A stretch of 55,613 nucleotides of DNA from Symploca sp. SIO1C2 (GTDB lineage Bacteria; Cyanobacteriota; Cyanobacteriia; Cyanobacteriales; Coleofasciculaceae), in NCBI GenBank assembly GCA_010672925.1, contig JAAHFP010000009.1, positions 1-55,613 of the forward strand, given 5' to 3'. The translations under genes and the position numbers were made by a program. Positions 17,060 to 27,100 of the stretch are shown piece after piece; the stretch's first letter is position 1, and every line of letters starts with the position of its first letter. The notes below the pieces were generated by a model that was not told the DNA's origin, made no database searches, and saw only the letters and a program-made list of their open reading frames with translations.

Positions 17060-18535
17060 ATGAGTTACTGTGTCACTCCAGGATGTGTTGCCCCGAAAAA
17101 TCCGGACTCAGCTTTCTATTGTCTCAGTTGTGGTTCTCAATTATTGCTGAGGCAGAGATATCGTGGGGTTAGTCCCATTGGTAGCGGTGGCTTTGGTAAA
17201 ACTTTTTTGGCAGTAGATGAAGATATTCCTGGTAAGCCTTCCTGTGTTATTAAACAATTTGCTTTTCCCAGTAATGATGGTTTAATCTTAGATAAAGCAG
17301 GTCAATTATTTCGCCAAGAAGCAGAACGTCTTGAGCAGTTGGGAGAACATCCACAAATACCTCAACTTTTAGCCTACTTTGAACAGAATCAGCAACTGTA
17401 TCTAGTGCAAGAGTTGATTGATGGGCAGAATTTAGAAGAAGAGTTACGGCAGGTAGGACAGTTTGGAGAAAAGCAAATTTGGCAACTACTCAAGGATTTG
17501 CTACCAGTACTCCAATATATCCACGATCGCCAAGTAATTCACCGAGATATCAAACCACCTAATATTATCCACCGTCGCAGTGATGGCAAGCCAGTGCTGA
17601 TTGATTTTGGAGTAGCTAAACTGCTCAGTGCTACTGCTTTGCAACGTACTGGTACAACAGTAGGAACTGTTGAATATATGGCACCAGAGCAAATCAAAGG
17701 CAAAGCTTTCCCCGCAAGTGACCTTTATAGTTTAGGTGTGAGTTGCATTCACTTACTCACAGGCATTGCTCCTAGCGACATGTTTGATATTATGCATAAT
17801 CGTTGGGTCTGGCGGGATCATTTACCTACTGGTAAAGTAGTAAGCGATCGCTTGGGTCATATTCTGGATAAATTATTGGAAAATGCTATCTCTGAACGTT
17901 ACCAATCGGCTAATGAAGTTTTGCAAGCGATTAATTTACAACCAACAGTAGTTAAGCCAGTAATTTCTGATACTAGTGCAAGAAGACAGAAGACGGAACC
18001 CAATCCTAGCCCTTTCCCGTCAGAACCCACCCCTCACCTCTCCCAGGAGGGGAGACTTACTACACAAGCTTTATTAAAGATTGATTATAGTGAACTGCGG
18101 AATTTATTAGCTAGAAAAAAATGGCAGGATGCAGATAACAAGACCTGGGATTTACTATGCGAGGCGTTAGGAAGACGACCTGGTTATTACCTCCAAACCG
18201 TTGATATTAAAAATTTCCCCTGTGAGGATTTATTAATTATTGACCAACTTTGGAGCAAATACAGTGAAGGACGTTTTGGCTTCACTGTCCAAAAGCAGAT
18301 TTATGAAGAAGTTGAGGGAGACTATCCCAGTTTTTGCGATCGCGTGGGTTGGCCATTGCACAATTATAAACCACTGGCATCGAAGCCTAGTTTCAAGCTG
18401 CGTTTACCTTTTACTCAGACTCCACAAATGCCTGTAGGACATTTCCCGTCACGTCAATGGGCTGGAGGTTATTACTGGTGGCGTCATGCTGGAACGTTAG
18501 CAACTAAGCTCGAACAATGTGGTATTGGTCATTAG
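17060..18535 (+). CDS. Ser/Thr protein kinase with zinc ribbon and C-terminal GUN4 domain
   Basis: 491 residues. A four-Cys zinc ribbon (C4, C9, C21, C24) leads directly into a Hanks-type kinase: glycine loop IGSGGFGKTF (40-49), Lys65 in CVIKQF, catalytic Asp163 in HRDIKPPNI, Asp182 in IDFGVAK, and APEQ. A linker (about 300-336) rich in Pro/Ser follows, then a GUN4-like domain (about 338-488: LRNLLARKKWQDADNKTWDL, FPCEDLLIIDQLWSKYS, YEEVEGDYPSFCDRVGWP). True GUN4 binds porphyrins and activates Mg chelatase; kinase-fused versions may sense tetrapyrroles, which is inference. The linker DNA (17978-18055) matches the spacer palindrome family. It is a paralogue of the kinase at 44197. Confidence 0.93.
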   Translation: MSYCVTPGCVAPKNPDSAFYCLSCGSQLLLRQRYRGVSPIGSGGFGKTFLAVDEDIPGKPSCVIKQFAFPSNDGLILDKAGQLFRQEAERLEQLGEHPQIPQLLAYFEQNQQLYLVQELIDGQNLEEELRQVGQFGEKQIWQLLKDLLPVLQYIHDRQVIHRDIKPPNIIHRRSDGKPVLIDFGVAKLLSATALQRTGTTVGTVEYMAPEQIKGKAFPASDLYSLGVSCIHLLTGIAPSDMFDIMHNRWVWRDHLPTGKVVSDRLGHILDKLLENAISERYQSANEVLQAINLQPTVVKPVISDTSARRQKTEPNPSPFPSEPTPHLSQEGRLTTQALLKIDYSELRNLLARKKWQDADNKTWDLLCEALGRRPGYYLQTVDIKNFPCEDLLIIDQLWSKYSEGRFGFTVQKQIYEEVEGDYPSFCDRVGWPLHNYKPLASKPSFKLRLPFTQTPQMPVGHFPSRQWAGGYYWWRHAGTLATKLEQCGIGH

Positions 18536-18905
18536 TCATTAGTCATTAGTCATTAGTAACGCGATGTCCAACTAATTATCCATTATTCATTATCAATTAT
18601 TGAAAGTACTTTAGACTATTTTTATAACTGTCTTGCTCCATCGGCGATAAGTTCGCAAGTTCAGCAGTTTCAAACAATTGATTAAAGATTTATTCTTGCA
18701 GAGGGTCGGGGCGATCGCTTAATTATGATAGATGTTAATAAAATGGCTCATGGTCTAATTAGTGATGGTGAGTTTAGGAGTCCATTGATGTCATACATTT
18801 GGTGGTTTACGTTAAGGCTTTGTTGCTTGCCTATTTTGATACATCAACAACAAGTTGAACAATCCAATACAAGTATCGATTAGAGTTAAAGGAGGTTAAC
18901 TGAGG
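18536..18905. other. Spacer, no gene recognised
   Basis: GTCATTA heptamers at 18525-18556 follow the kinase stop codon. Further on there are short open stretches (for example around 18725-18785) but no start, length or motif that supports a gene. The end holds a strong ribosome binding site, AAAGGAGG at 18888-18895, for the next gene. Confidence 0.6.
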
Positions 18906-19238
18906 ATGAGTAGTGCTGTGATTGAGCTTCCGACAAAAGAAATTGCTGACTTCTGTAAACGCTGGCAAGTCGCTGAATTTGCTCTCTTCGGTTCTGTCTT
19001 GCGCGATGACTTTCGCCTCGATAGTGATATAGATGTCATGGTAGAATTTGACCCAGAGGCTCACCCCACTTTCAGTAGTTTAGACCAGATGGAAGCAGAA
19101 TTAAAATCCATTTTTCACAGAGACGTTGACCTCGTTACCCGTCAGGGTATTGAAACCAGTCGTAACTATTTACGCCGTCACGAAATTCTTTCCTCCGCTC
19201 AGGTGATTTATGCAACGAGACCTTCAATTTATGCTTGA
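18906..19238 (+). CDS. mntA: MntA-type minimal nucleotidyltransferase antitoxin
   Basis: 110 residues with the full antitoxin nucleotidyltransferase motif GSx10DxD: G29-S30 and D41-I-D43. The third acidic residue is D75 in HRDVDLVT. In characterised type VII systems MntA transfers AMP units from ATP onto the HepT toxin and silences it. The ATG at 18906 has AAAGGAGG ten bases upstream, much stronger than most ribosome sites in this window. It overlaps the next gene by 29 bp, which fits coupled synthesis of toxin and antitoxin. Confidence 0.93.
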   Translation: MSSAVIELPTKEIADFCKRWQVAEFALFGSVLRDDFRLDSDIDVMVEFDPEAHPTFSSLDQMEAELKSIFHRDVDLVTRQGIETSRNYLRRHEILSSAQVIYATRPSIYA

Positions 19239-19548
19239 TATGCTGCAATCTGCCGAACTGATTATAACCTATACTGCTCAATGTTCAAAAAGCGAGTTCG
19301 TCAACAATGTACAACTTCAAGATTCAGTTATTCGACGGTTATTGGTGATCGCTGAAGCTGCAAGAAGGGTTTCAGCAGCAACTCGACAGGGACTACCCAA
19401 TATCTCTTGGCAAGAAATCAATGGTATGCGTAATCGGTTAGTTCATGAATATGATGATGTGAACCTCAATATTGTTTGGGATGTCGTTCAATTAGAGATA
19501 CCGTCTTTGATTGAAGAATTAAAAATGCAAATTCCCCCTGAATGCTGA
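19210..19548 (+). CDS. hepT: HepT-type HEPN ribonuclease toxin
   Basis: 112 residues, all helical, with the HEPN active-site motif Rx4HxY: R74-N-R-L-V-H79-E-Y81. In the known HepT family this cleaves RNA, and the tyrosine is the residue AMPylated by the paired MntA. All three residues are intact, so the toxin should be active when free. The start codon at 19210 lies inside the end of mntA. Both genes together form a complete module with no mobile-element ends nearby that I can see. Confidence 0.92.
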   Translation: MQRDLQFMLDMLQSAELIITYTAQCSKSEFVNNVQLQDSVIRRLLVIAEAARRVSAATRQGLPNISWQEINGMRNRLVHEYDDVNLNIVWDVVQLEIPSLIEELKMQIPPEC

Positions 19549-19653
19549 CTAGGTTTATGACTCGCTTGTAAAGATAATATATCAAGATTTTTGACAAGCT
19601 ACAACCTAAGACTTTTCACTCAAACTAGTCAAGTCCCATTACCAGGTATTGCG

Positions 19654-20451
19654 ATGAAAAAAACAATCAACATAGGCTTGTGTATGATTCTATTACTTGG
19701 TTTAGGGGGAGTAGGAATGGCTGCTGTTCAATGGACAAAACACTCAAGTCAAGAACAATCCTCTGGGTCAACCATTTATCCTGATTTCCAGGTTAAAGAT
19801 GGTGATGTCATAGCATATCAGTTCCCTAATTATGACCTCACAATTCTTTCTTTCATGGATAATTTTGATTTTATCTACCAACCATCTCAAAATCAGTCCC
19901 TCGAAACCGTTGCAGAAGAGTTTGACTATCGATACTTGGTAAATGGTTCATTTTTTGAAGCTTCACGAGAACATGCTGGATGGCTTGCTGTGTTAGGTCA
20001 AGAGAGAACTCTCTTCAAGGAAGATCCACAACTTTCTCATATTATTCAATATAACACCAATACAGGAGGGCTGAACTTTACCGAAGCTCAACTATTTCAG
20101 CCTTCAACTCAGAAAAAGAATATTGAATTTCAGTCCGGCCCTTTAATTATAGATACTAATCAAGTAACCCCAAAATATATTAAGCAATCTCTCAATGGTC
20201 TTTTACCGTTTAAAAGGACATTGCTAGCTTATACAGAGGAAGACCAAAGAAAATATTTAATGATTACTCAAAAAAAGGTAAAATTAGATGAGTTGGCAGA
20301 CTATTTGTTAACCCTATCTGTATTTTCCGGTAAAACCTTACATGTAGTTAACTTAGATGGGGGTACTTCAACGGCTTTGTATTCTCAAACTCACCCAGAA
20401 TTGAGTTTTAACGAAGAAGGCATATTGCCTATACTATTAGGAATCAAGTAG
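19654..20451 (+). CDS. Phosphodiester glycosidase-like (NAGPA / DUF2233) secreted protein
   Basis: The frame opens at a TTG at 19591, but the ATG at 19654 gives a clean start followed by a signal or anchor (MKKTINIGLCMILLLGLGG). From there the protein has 265 residues. The NAGPA-type domain is shown by YRYLVNGSFFEASRE, FQSGPLIID, the FKRTLLAY strand and the C-terminal VVNLDGGTSTALY. The family includes enzymes that remove GlcNAc from phosphodiesters and exopolysaccharide-linked proteins. Substrate unknown. It lies about 100 bp after hepT and is probably independent of it. Confidence 0.85.
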   Translation: MKKTINIGLCMILLLGLGGVGMAAVQWTKHSSQEQSSGSTIYPDFQVKDGDVIAYQFPNYDLTILSFMDNFDFIYQPSQNQSLETVAEEFDYRYLVNGSFFEASREHAGWLAVLGQERTLFKEDPQLSHIIQYNTNTGGLNFTEAQLFQPSTQKKNIEFQSGPLIIDTNQVTPKYIKQSLNGLLPFKRTLLAYTEEDQRKYLMITQKKVKLDELADYLLTLSVFSGKTLHVVNLDGGTSTALYSQTHPELSFNEEGILPILLGIK

Positions 20452-20463
20452 GGCTTCCTACAA

Positions 20464-20515
20464 TTAAGGTCGTACCGTTACAGTGGTGCGTTACGCTGCG
20501 CTAACACACCCTACT
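20464..20515. repeat. Palindromic TGCGTTACGC-type spacer repeat
   Basis: Contains GTGCGTTACGCTGCGCTAAC followed by ACACCCTAC, a palindromic unit typical of cyanobacterial spacers. It abuts the family F element. Confidence 0.5.
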
Positions 20516-20649
20516 GCCGTGACACAGCTAAAATGGTTCATTAGAAAGCTGAGGGAGCTGAGGAAGCTGAGGGAGCTGAGGGAGCTGAGGGAGCTGAGGG
20601 AGATAGGGAGAAAAATCTATTGCACAGTTTTAGGTGGGTCACGGCACTA
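20512..20649. repeat. MITE-like element, family F, complete copy
   Basis: Imperfect inverted ends of about 25 bp: TACTGCCGTGACACAGCTAA at the left and, on the other strand, TAGTGCCGTGACCCACCTAA at the right. The middle is an array of a 9-bp unit (GAGGGAGCT). Single ends of the same type are found near 17000, 38878 and 51078. Confidence 0.7.
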
Positions 20650-20708
20650 CAATAGCTATGATAGGTACTTGATATAATCACAAATAACCAACAACCAATA
20701 ACCAACAA

Positions 20709-21500
20709 CTAACAACTAACAATTCCCGACCATTGAACTTTTTTAAGTTTATTACGGCGATAGGAGAAGAATAATTCGGGTTCCTGGAAAGTGCAGTGAG
20801 GCGCGATCGCAATTTGTTCTGGACTAATACCTAAGTGTTCGAGTTGTAGCTCATTCACCCGCCGCACATCTAAGCGTACTCTTCCTGGTTGGGGATCATC
20901 GAGGATTGGTGGGTTGGGTAATTCCCGTAAGGCAGCAAGTATGGATTCTGGGGTATCTGCTGAGCAAATACTAGCTCCCACTTCCGCTGCGACTGTCTCC
21001 GATACCTGATAGACTTTACCTGCGATTGCAGGACCCATCGCCACAGACAAATTCTCTATGGTACTTCCTGCATCAAGGAATCTGGCGATCGTTTTGGGTA
21101 CAATCTGAGTTGCAGTACCCCGCCAACCTGCATGTACCGCTGCTGTCTGTCCTGTCTGAATATCTCCAATTAGTACTGGTGTACAGTCGGCAGAGCAAAC
21201 CCATACTGCTTGTTGAGGTTGTTCAGTTAGGATACCATCAGCTGGTGCTCTAGGCGGTTCTTCATCTTCCTCATTAGGCAAGGAATCGATAATCTTGTGG
21301 ATTTCCGAGGGTGTTAGTACTGTATTACCATGTACTTGTCTTACTCGATATACCTGAGCCTCCGGTTGGAGTGCCGCCACAATTTCAGTAGGTGATCGCG
21401 GTGCAAATGCTGAGCTGAAAAAGCCATGCTTCCATTGTTTCAGCAGACTACAAGTAAGATAGGGCAATTCTTCCCAGGTTTGCCAGTGCCAAGTATGCAT
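20709..21500 (-). CDS. pgeF: Peptidoglycan editing factor PgeF (YfiH/laccase-domain family)
   Basis: 263 residues. Conserved metal-site and active-site segments are present in order: RQVHGNTVL (about 53-61), ADGILTEQP (about 86-94), VWVCSADCTPVLI (about 99-111), AAVHAGWRGT (about 119-128), the AMGPAI motif and the C-terminal APHCTFQEPELFFSYRR. The Cys and two His residues form the zinc/copper site. Characterised members correct misplaced L-Ser in peptidoglycan precursors or act as purine nucleoside phosphorylases; older annotation says polyphenol oxidase. Start ATG at 21500. It is monocistronic. Confidence 0.92.
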   Translation of the reverse strand: MHTWHWQTWEELPYLTCSLLKQWKHGFFSSAFAPRSPTEIVAALQPEAQVYRVRQVHGNTVLTPSEIHKIIDSLPNEEDEEPPRAPADGILTEQPQQAVWVCSADCTPVLIGDIQTGQTAAVHAGWRGTATQIVPKTIARFLDAGSTIENLSVAMGPAIAGKVYQVSETVAAEVGASICSADTPESILAALRELPNPPILDDPQPGRVRLDVRRVNELQLEHLGISPEQIAIAPHCTFQEPELFFSYRRNKLKKVQWSGIVSC

Positions 21501-21518
21501 TTATTTAGGTGTTAGGTA

Positions 21519-21695
21519 AGTGGAACTGGCATCCTGCCAGTAGAGTGTAACTGGCATCCTGCCAGTAGAGTGGAACTGACATCCTGCCAGTAGAGTGGAA
21601 CTGACATCCTGCTAGTAGAGTGGAACTGGCATCCTGCCAGTAGTAAGTGGACCTGGCATCCTGCCAGTAGAGTGGAACTGTTATCCTGCCAGTAG
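21519..21695. repeat. Seven tandem copies of a 25-bp palindromic unit
   Basis: Unit AGTGGAACTGGCATCCTGCC plus AGTAG, with the inner CTGGCATCCTGCCAG forming a near-palindrome. The seven copies carry scattered point changes, and two extra bases lie between copies 5 and 6. No gene; apparent open frames through it are repeats only. Confidence 0.88.
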
Positions 21696-21829
21696 TAGGA
21701 GACAATATCTGTAGGGGCAAAGCATTTGAGCAACAATTTAAGTACATAGAGCCAAATGTACCTATTCAAATGCATTGCCCTCCGACAGTTGGAAAACAGA
21801 CCCTAGCAAATAGACTTATCCAATCGAAT

Positions 21830-21942
21830 GACAGGCAAGATGCCTGTTCCACAGGAAACTGATAATTGGATGACAGGCAAGATGCCTGTTCCACAGGAAA
21901 CTGATGATTGAATGACAGGCAAGATGCCTGTTCCACAGGAAA
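21830..21942. repeat. Three copies of a 42-bp unit with a CAGGCAAGATGCCTG palindrome
   Basis: Each 42-bp copy starts GACAGGCAAGATGCCTGTTC. Single copies of the palindrome occur at about 40934-40957 and 42693-42716 (variant GACAGGCAGGATGCCTGTTC). This family is distinct from, but similar in core to, the 25-bp array next to it. Confidence 0.85.
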
Positions 21943-21966
21943 ATGTTGCAAGCTTGGACAGTAATC

Positions 21967-23757
21967 TCAACGCCTTGCCAACTTCTTCGACAGCTTCCGT
22001 AAGCGCACTGATTGGGGAGTCACTTCTACCAATTCATCATCTTTGATATATTCTAGAGCTCTCTCTAGGCTCATCTCTACTGGTGACTGTAGCTGGACTA
22101 ACTCTTCTCCTGTAGAAGATCTGTGGTTAGTTACGTGCTTGGCTTTGCAGACATTGAGTTCTAAGTCTTGGGGACGGTTATTTTCTCCAACGATCATACC
22201 CTTATACACTTTAGTACCAGGAGTAATAAAGAATACACCCCGGTCTTCCCCATTTTTCAGAGCATAGAAGGTGGCAACTCCTTCCTCAAAGGCAATAATT
22301 ACCCCATTGCGGCGAGTTTCTACTTCACCAGTCAGAGGACGATACTCCAGGAAACTGTGGTTCATAATGCCATCTCCTTTAGTAATACGCAGGAAATCAC
22401 CCCGGAAGCCGACTAAACCGCGAGCAGGAATGACAAAATCTAGTTGGGTACGACCATTACTTCCTACTTGCATATCCTGCATTTCTCCCTTGCGCTGTCC
22501 TAATCGCTCAATGCAGTTGCCTACCGCTACTTCTGGCACATCCAGCACCAGATACTCAAAGGGTTCACAAGGTTGACCGTTGATTTCCCGGTAGATAACC
22601 TGGGGTGTGGAAACCTGGAATTCATAGCTTTGGCGACGCATGGTTTCAATCAGAATACCTAAGTGCAGTTCCCCCCGTCCGGATACCAGGAATTTATCCG
22701 GAGAGTCAGTTTCTTCTACTCGTAAGGCAACATTAGTTTCCAATTCTCGCATGAGGCGATCGCGTAATTGTCGGGAAGTGACATAATCCCCTTCTTTACC
22801 AGCAAAAGGGGAGTCATTTACCGAAAATGTCATCTGCAATGTGGGTTCATCCACTTTAATTAGGGGTAAGGCTTGGGGCTCTTGGGGGCAAGTAATCGTT
22901 TCCCCAATATTGGCGTCGGCAAAACCAGCCACAGCAACCAAATTACCAGCGGAGGCTTCTTTGAGTTCAATGCGATTGAGTCCTTCAAAACCCATCAGCT
23001 TGGAAATTTTTCCTTTGACAATGTCCCCAGTTTCTTTAACCAAAGCTGCTGTTTGAGCGGCTTTGATGGTACCGTTGTGGATCCTGCCAATAACAATACG
23101 ACCGAGATATTCCGAATAGTCGAGGGTCGTTACTTGTAGCTGTAGGGGTTTGGTCGAGTCTCCTACTGGTGGCGGTACATGGTGGACAATTGCTTCAAAC
23201 AAGGGTTGCATATCCACACCCTTTGTATCTAAATCTTCTTTGGCGTAGCCTTCTAAGCCAGAAGCAAAGAGGTAAGGAAACTCACACTGGTCATCATCTG
23301 CACCTAATTCGAGAAACAAGTCTAGGACTTTATCAATAGCACCGTAAGGGTCTGCTTGGGGGCGGTCAATTTTATTGACTACAACAATGGGACGCAGTCC
23401 TTTTTCCAGAGCCTTTTTCAGTACAAACCGGGTTTGGGGCATCGGACCTTCATTGGCATCCACAATCAGGATGCAACCATCAACCATGCCCAATACTCGC
23501 TCAACTTCACCACCAAAGTCAGCGTGACCCGGAGTATCAACTATATTGATTAATGTATCTTTGTAGTGAACGGCAGTATTTTTGGAGAGAATGGTAATTC
23601 CCCGCTCCCGCTCCAAATCATTGGAATCCATGACACAGTCTGGAACCTCTTGTCCTTCTCGGAAGATACCGGATTGTTTGAGCAGGGCATCTACTAGAGT
23701 AGTTTTGCCGTGATCGACGTGGGCAATGATAGCAACGTTGCGAATAGGGAGACTCAT
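21967..23757 (-). CDS. typA: Translational GTPase TypA/BipA
   Basis: 596 residues, standard length. The GTPase domain has [15 protein letters not shown] (G1), the RGITILSKN switch region (G2), [17 protein letters not shown] (G3) and [10 protein letters not shown] (G4). It is followed by EF-G-like domains II, III and V and the BipA-specific C-terminal domain ([30 protein letters not shown]). BipA helps assemble the large ribosomal subunit and is needed under stress and low temperature. Start ATG at 23757. The hybrid kinase is transcribed divergently 386 bp away. Confidence 0.97.
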   Translation of the reverse strand: MSLPIRNVAIIAHVDHGKTTLVDALLKQSGIFREGQEVPDCVMDSNDLERERGITILSKNTAVHYKDTLINIVDTPGHADFGGEVERVLGMVDGCILIVDANEGPMPQTRFVLKKALEKGLRPIVVVNKIDRPQADPYGAIDKVLDLFLELGADDDQCEFPYLFASGLEGYAKEDLDTKGVDMQPLFEAIVHHVPPPVGDSTKPLQLQVTTLDYSEYLGRIVIGRIHNGTIKAAQTAALVKETGDIVKGKISKLMGFEGLNRIELKEASAGNLVAVAGFADANIGETITCPQEPQALPLIKVDEPTLQMTFSVNDSPFAGKEGDYVTSRQLRDRLMRELETNVALRVEETDSPDKFLVSGRGELHLGILIETMRRQSYEFQVSTPQVIYREINGQPCEPFEYLVLDVPEVAVGNCIERLGQRKGEMQDMQVGSNGRTQLDFVIPARGLVGFRGDFLRITKGDGIMNHSFLEYRPLTGEVETRRNGVIIAFEEGVATFYALKNGEDRGVFFITPGTKVYKGMIVGENNRPQDLELNVCKAKHVTNHRSSTGEELVQLQSPVEMSLERALEYIKDDELVEVTPQSVRLRKLSKKLARR

Positions 23758-24143
23758 AGGAGCAATTGAGAACTATAGAGATTTGGTGGAAACTGCCACT
23801 GAAGGTCAGAGGTTAGTTAGCAGGATATAAAATTTTACAATAATTCTGTAACAAACCCTTAACAATTTTAGCTTAATCCCTTGCGATCTGGTGATCTGGG
23901 ATTAGAAGTCACTAGTACCGCTACGCGGAATTCAAAATTGAAAATTGAAAATTCAAAATGTTTATATAGTAAGGATTATAGCAATTTCAAGCTGGTGGAT
24001 TATTTCCACCACGCTGCACTAAAGTAAGAAAGCAGTCCCGAGGAAAAAATTTAGCACTAAGAAATCTCAGTAGATTCTTCCGAAGTTCCTACTTATTGAT
24101 AAAAGTACTCGAATTTTGTGAGAATAAAGATTAAAAACGAGCA
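23758..24143. repeat. Divergent spacer with family H element (23925-24000)
   Basis: This region should hold the promoters of typA and the hybrid kinase; no clear -35/-10 pair is claimed. From about 23925, CTAGTACCGCTACGCGGAAT, then AAAATTGA heptamers, then TGTTTATATAGTAAGGATTA. The same block occurs inverted at 36243-36312. A hairpin GGTGGA-TTATT-TCCACC lies at 23994-24010. Confidence 0.6.
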
Positions 24144-27100
24144 ATGACTCTAAATTCTAAAACATCCCCAACTACTAATGTCAATTTATCGCCTTCGTCA
24201 CAAAATAACCAGATAAAAACTGAGTCAACACCTGTTTCATCTTATGAAGCACAAATTAAAATATTGGCTGGGGTTATTAATCGCATCCGAAAGCCTCTGA
24301 AACTAAGCGAGATTTTCCAATGGACAGCCACTGAAGTACGGAAACTGCTCACAGCAGACAGAGTGGCAGTCTTTCGCTTTTACCCGGAAAGAGATTGGGA
24401 AGGAGAGTTCGTATCTGAAGATACAGTCCCTGAATGGGACTCCGTTTTGACTAAACGAGTCTATGATCACTGTTTCGGAGAAAGGTTTGCTCCTCTCTAT
24501 CAACAGGGAAGCGTGCAGGCAGTGGCAAATATTTATGAAGAAGGTTTGAGTGATTGCCATGGGGAGATTTTGGCGAAATTTCAAGTCCGTGCCAACTTAG
24601 TAGTGCCTGTACTGTTAGGTCAACAACTTTGGGGATTATTCTGCATTCACCAGTGCAGTAGTTCCCGCCATTGGCAAGATACAGAGATTGAGTTTGTCCA
24701 GCAAATTGCTGAAAGCTTTGGAGTAGCGCTTCAGCAAGCAAAATATTTTAATAAAGCTAAAACTAAAACAGTACAGTTGGCTAAAGTTGTTGAGCAGGAG
24801 CGAACAGTTGCTCAAGTAGTCAGTAAAATTCGTCAGTCTCTTGATCTGCAAACGGTTTTTAACTCCACTACAGCCGAGGTGCGACAGCTGTTGAAAGCAG
24901 ACAGAGTTGCTCTATTTCGTTTTTATCCAGAAAGAGATTGGGAAGGAGAATTTGTTGCTGAGGATGTTGGGGCTACATGGGATACAGTTTTGACTAAACG
25001 AGTTTATGATCATTGTTTTGGGGAAAGATTTGTCTCCCTTTATCAGCAAGGTCAAATACAAGCGGTTACTGACATTTATGCAGGAGAGTTAAGTGAATGT
25101 CATACAGAAATTCTTGGCAAATTCCAAGTCCGTGCCCATTTAGTAGTTCCTGTATTACAAGAGCAAAATCTCTGGGGGTTGTTGTGCATTCACCAATGTG
25201 AGCAACCTCGACAGTGGAGTTCCCACGAAATTGCCTTTGTCAAGCGTATTGCAGAGCATTTTAGTATTGCGGTACAGCAAGCTGGATTATTGGCACAAGC
25301 TCAGTATCAAACTCAACAACAGAAAGCTTTGACTGGGGTAATTGTTCGCATTCGCGAATCCCTCAATTTAGAGACAATTTTTCAAACTACAGTTACTGAG
25401 GTACGTCAATTACTTAAAACAGACCGGGTTGTGGTGTTCCGCTTCGATCAGACTGAGAGTTGGGAAGGAGAATTTATCTTTGAAGATCTGGCTCCTGGAC
25501 TCGATTCAGTGATGGCAGCAAAAATTAATGGTCACTACTTTAGTGAACAGTTTCTCCCCTTGTATAAACAAGGAAAAATACAGGCTATTGCTGACATCTA
25601 CCAAGCAGATTTAGAAGGTTACTATGTTCAGATTTTGGAGAGATTTAAAGTTCGTGCCAATATCGTAGTACCTCTGTTGGCAGAAGAAAATCTCTGGGGA
25701 CTGCTCTGTGCTCATCAATGTGAGATTCCTCGTCAGTGGAAAGCTTCAGAAGTTGAGTTTTTCACCCAAATTGCTGAGCAATTGGGGATTGCACTTAAAC
25801 AAGACCAATATGTGCAGCAGGTAAAAACCCAAACTACAAAAATCGCTGAAGCTGCTGAAAGAGAGAGAGTGGCAGAACGTCGAAAGTTATTAGCGGCAAC
25901 AGTTGATAAAATTCGTCAATCTCTGGATATCGACAAAATTTTTCAAACTACAACTCAAGAGGTTCTGCAACTGTTAAAAGCTGAGCGAGTAGCAATTTAT
26001 CGCTTCAATGCAGATTGGAGTGGTGAGTTCGTAGCAGAAGCATTAGCAGAAGAATGGAGTCCAGTTGTAGGGATTAAACTTGTAATTGAAGATACTTATC
26101 TCCAAGAAACAAAAGGAGGGAGATATGCCGCTCAAGACACCTTGGCTGTTGATGACATTTATCGCGCTGGATATTCAGATTGTTATATTTCTTTGTTAGA
26201 AGAATTGGAGGCCAAAGCTTATGCCATTGCTCCAATTTTAGAAGGACAAAAACTTTGGGGATTACTTGCCATTTATCAAAACTCAGCATCACGTCATTGG
26301 GAAAAAGAGGAAGTTGAACTGCTAGCCCAAATTGCTGGACAGTTAGGTATTGCTCTACAACAAGCAGAATCTCTCAAGCAAGTCCAACTTCAAGCAATTG
26401 AGCTTAAAAAGGCAACTGAAAGGCAACAGGCTTTAGCTAGAACGATTGAACATATTCGTCAGTCTCTAGACCTTGATACTATTTTTCAAACTACGACTCA
26501 GGAAGTTAGACAGTTGCTAGGGGTTGAAAGAGTAGCAATCTATCGTTTCAATCCAGATTGGAGTGGTGAATTTGTTGCTGACTCTATTTCTATTGTAGAT
26601 GGTTATAATCAATTAACTCTTTCCCAGCCTCAGTTAACAGATATTTTATCTCATACTAATCCCCAAGGAAAATATCCCCATAGTGAAACTTTTGTTCCCA
26701 TTTCCCAAGGAGATAAATTATGGGGTTTGTTGGTGGTTTATCAAAATTCTCAACCTCGTTATTGGCAGGAAGAAGAAACTAATCTGCTAGCCCAGATTGG
26801 TAACCAGTTAGGTATTGCACTACAACAAGCAGAACTGTTACGGCAAACAAAACAGCAAACAGAAGAATTGGCTCAGAACCTAAGAGATTTAAAACGTATG
26901 GAGAAAGTTGAATATCTCTTAGAAGAGCTGGAGAAAGCGAAGGAAGCAGCGGTTACTGTAGCAGAACAAAGCGAAGTTGCTAACCGTGCCAAGAGCCGAT
27001 TTCTTGCCCATATGAGCCATGAACTTCGTACCCCCCTCAACGGCATTCTGGGATATACCCAAACTCTTCAACGAGCGAGTAACCTTACCCCCCAACAACA

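Noticed and set aside
20483-20677. Small gene with RELRELREL peptide
   Set aside because: It is the translated 9-bp core of the family F element.
21519-21942. CRISPR array
   Set aside because: The units abut or are separated by repeated rather than unique sequence, there are no spacers of even length, and no cas genes are nearby.
21766-21951. Frame encoding QFPVEQASCLSF repeats
   Set aside because: It is only the translation of the 42-bp palindromic repeat.
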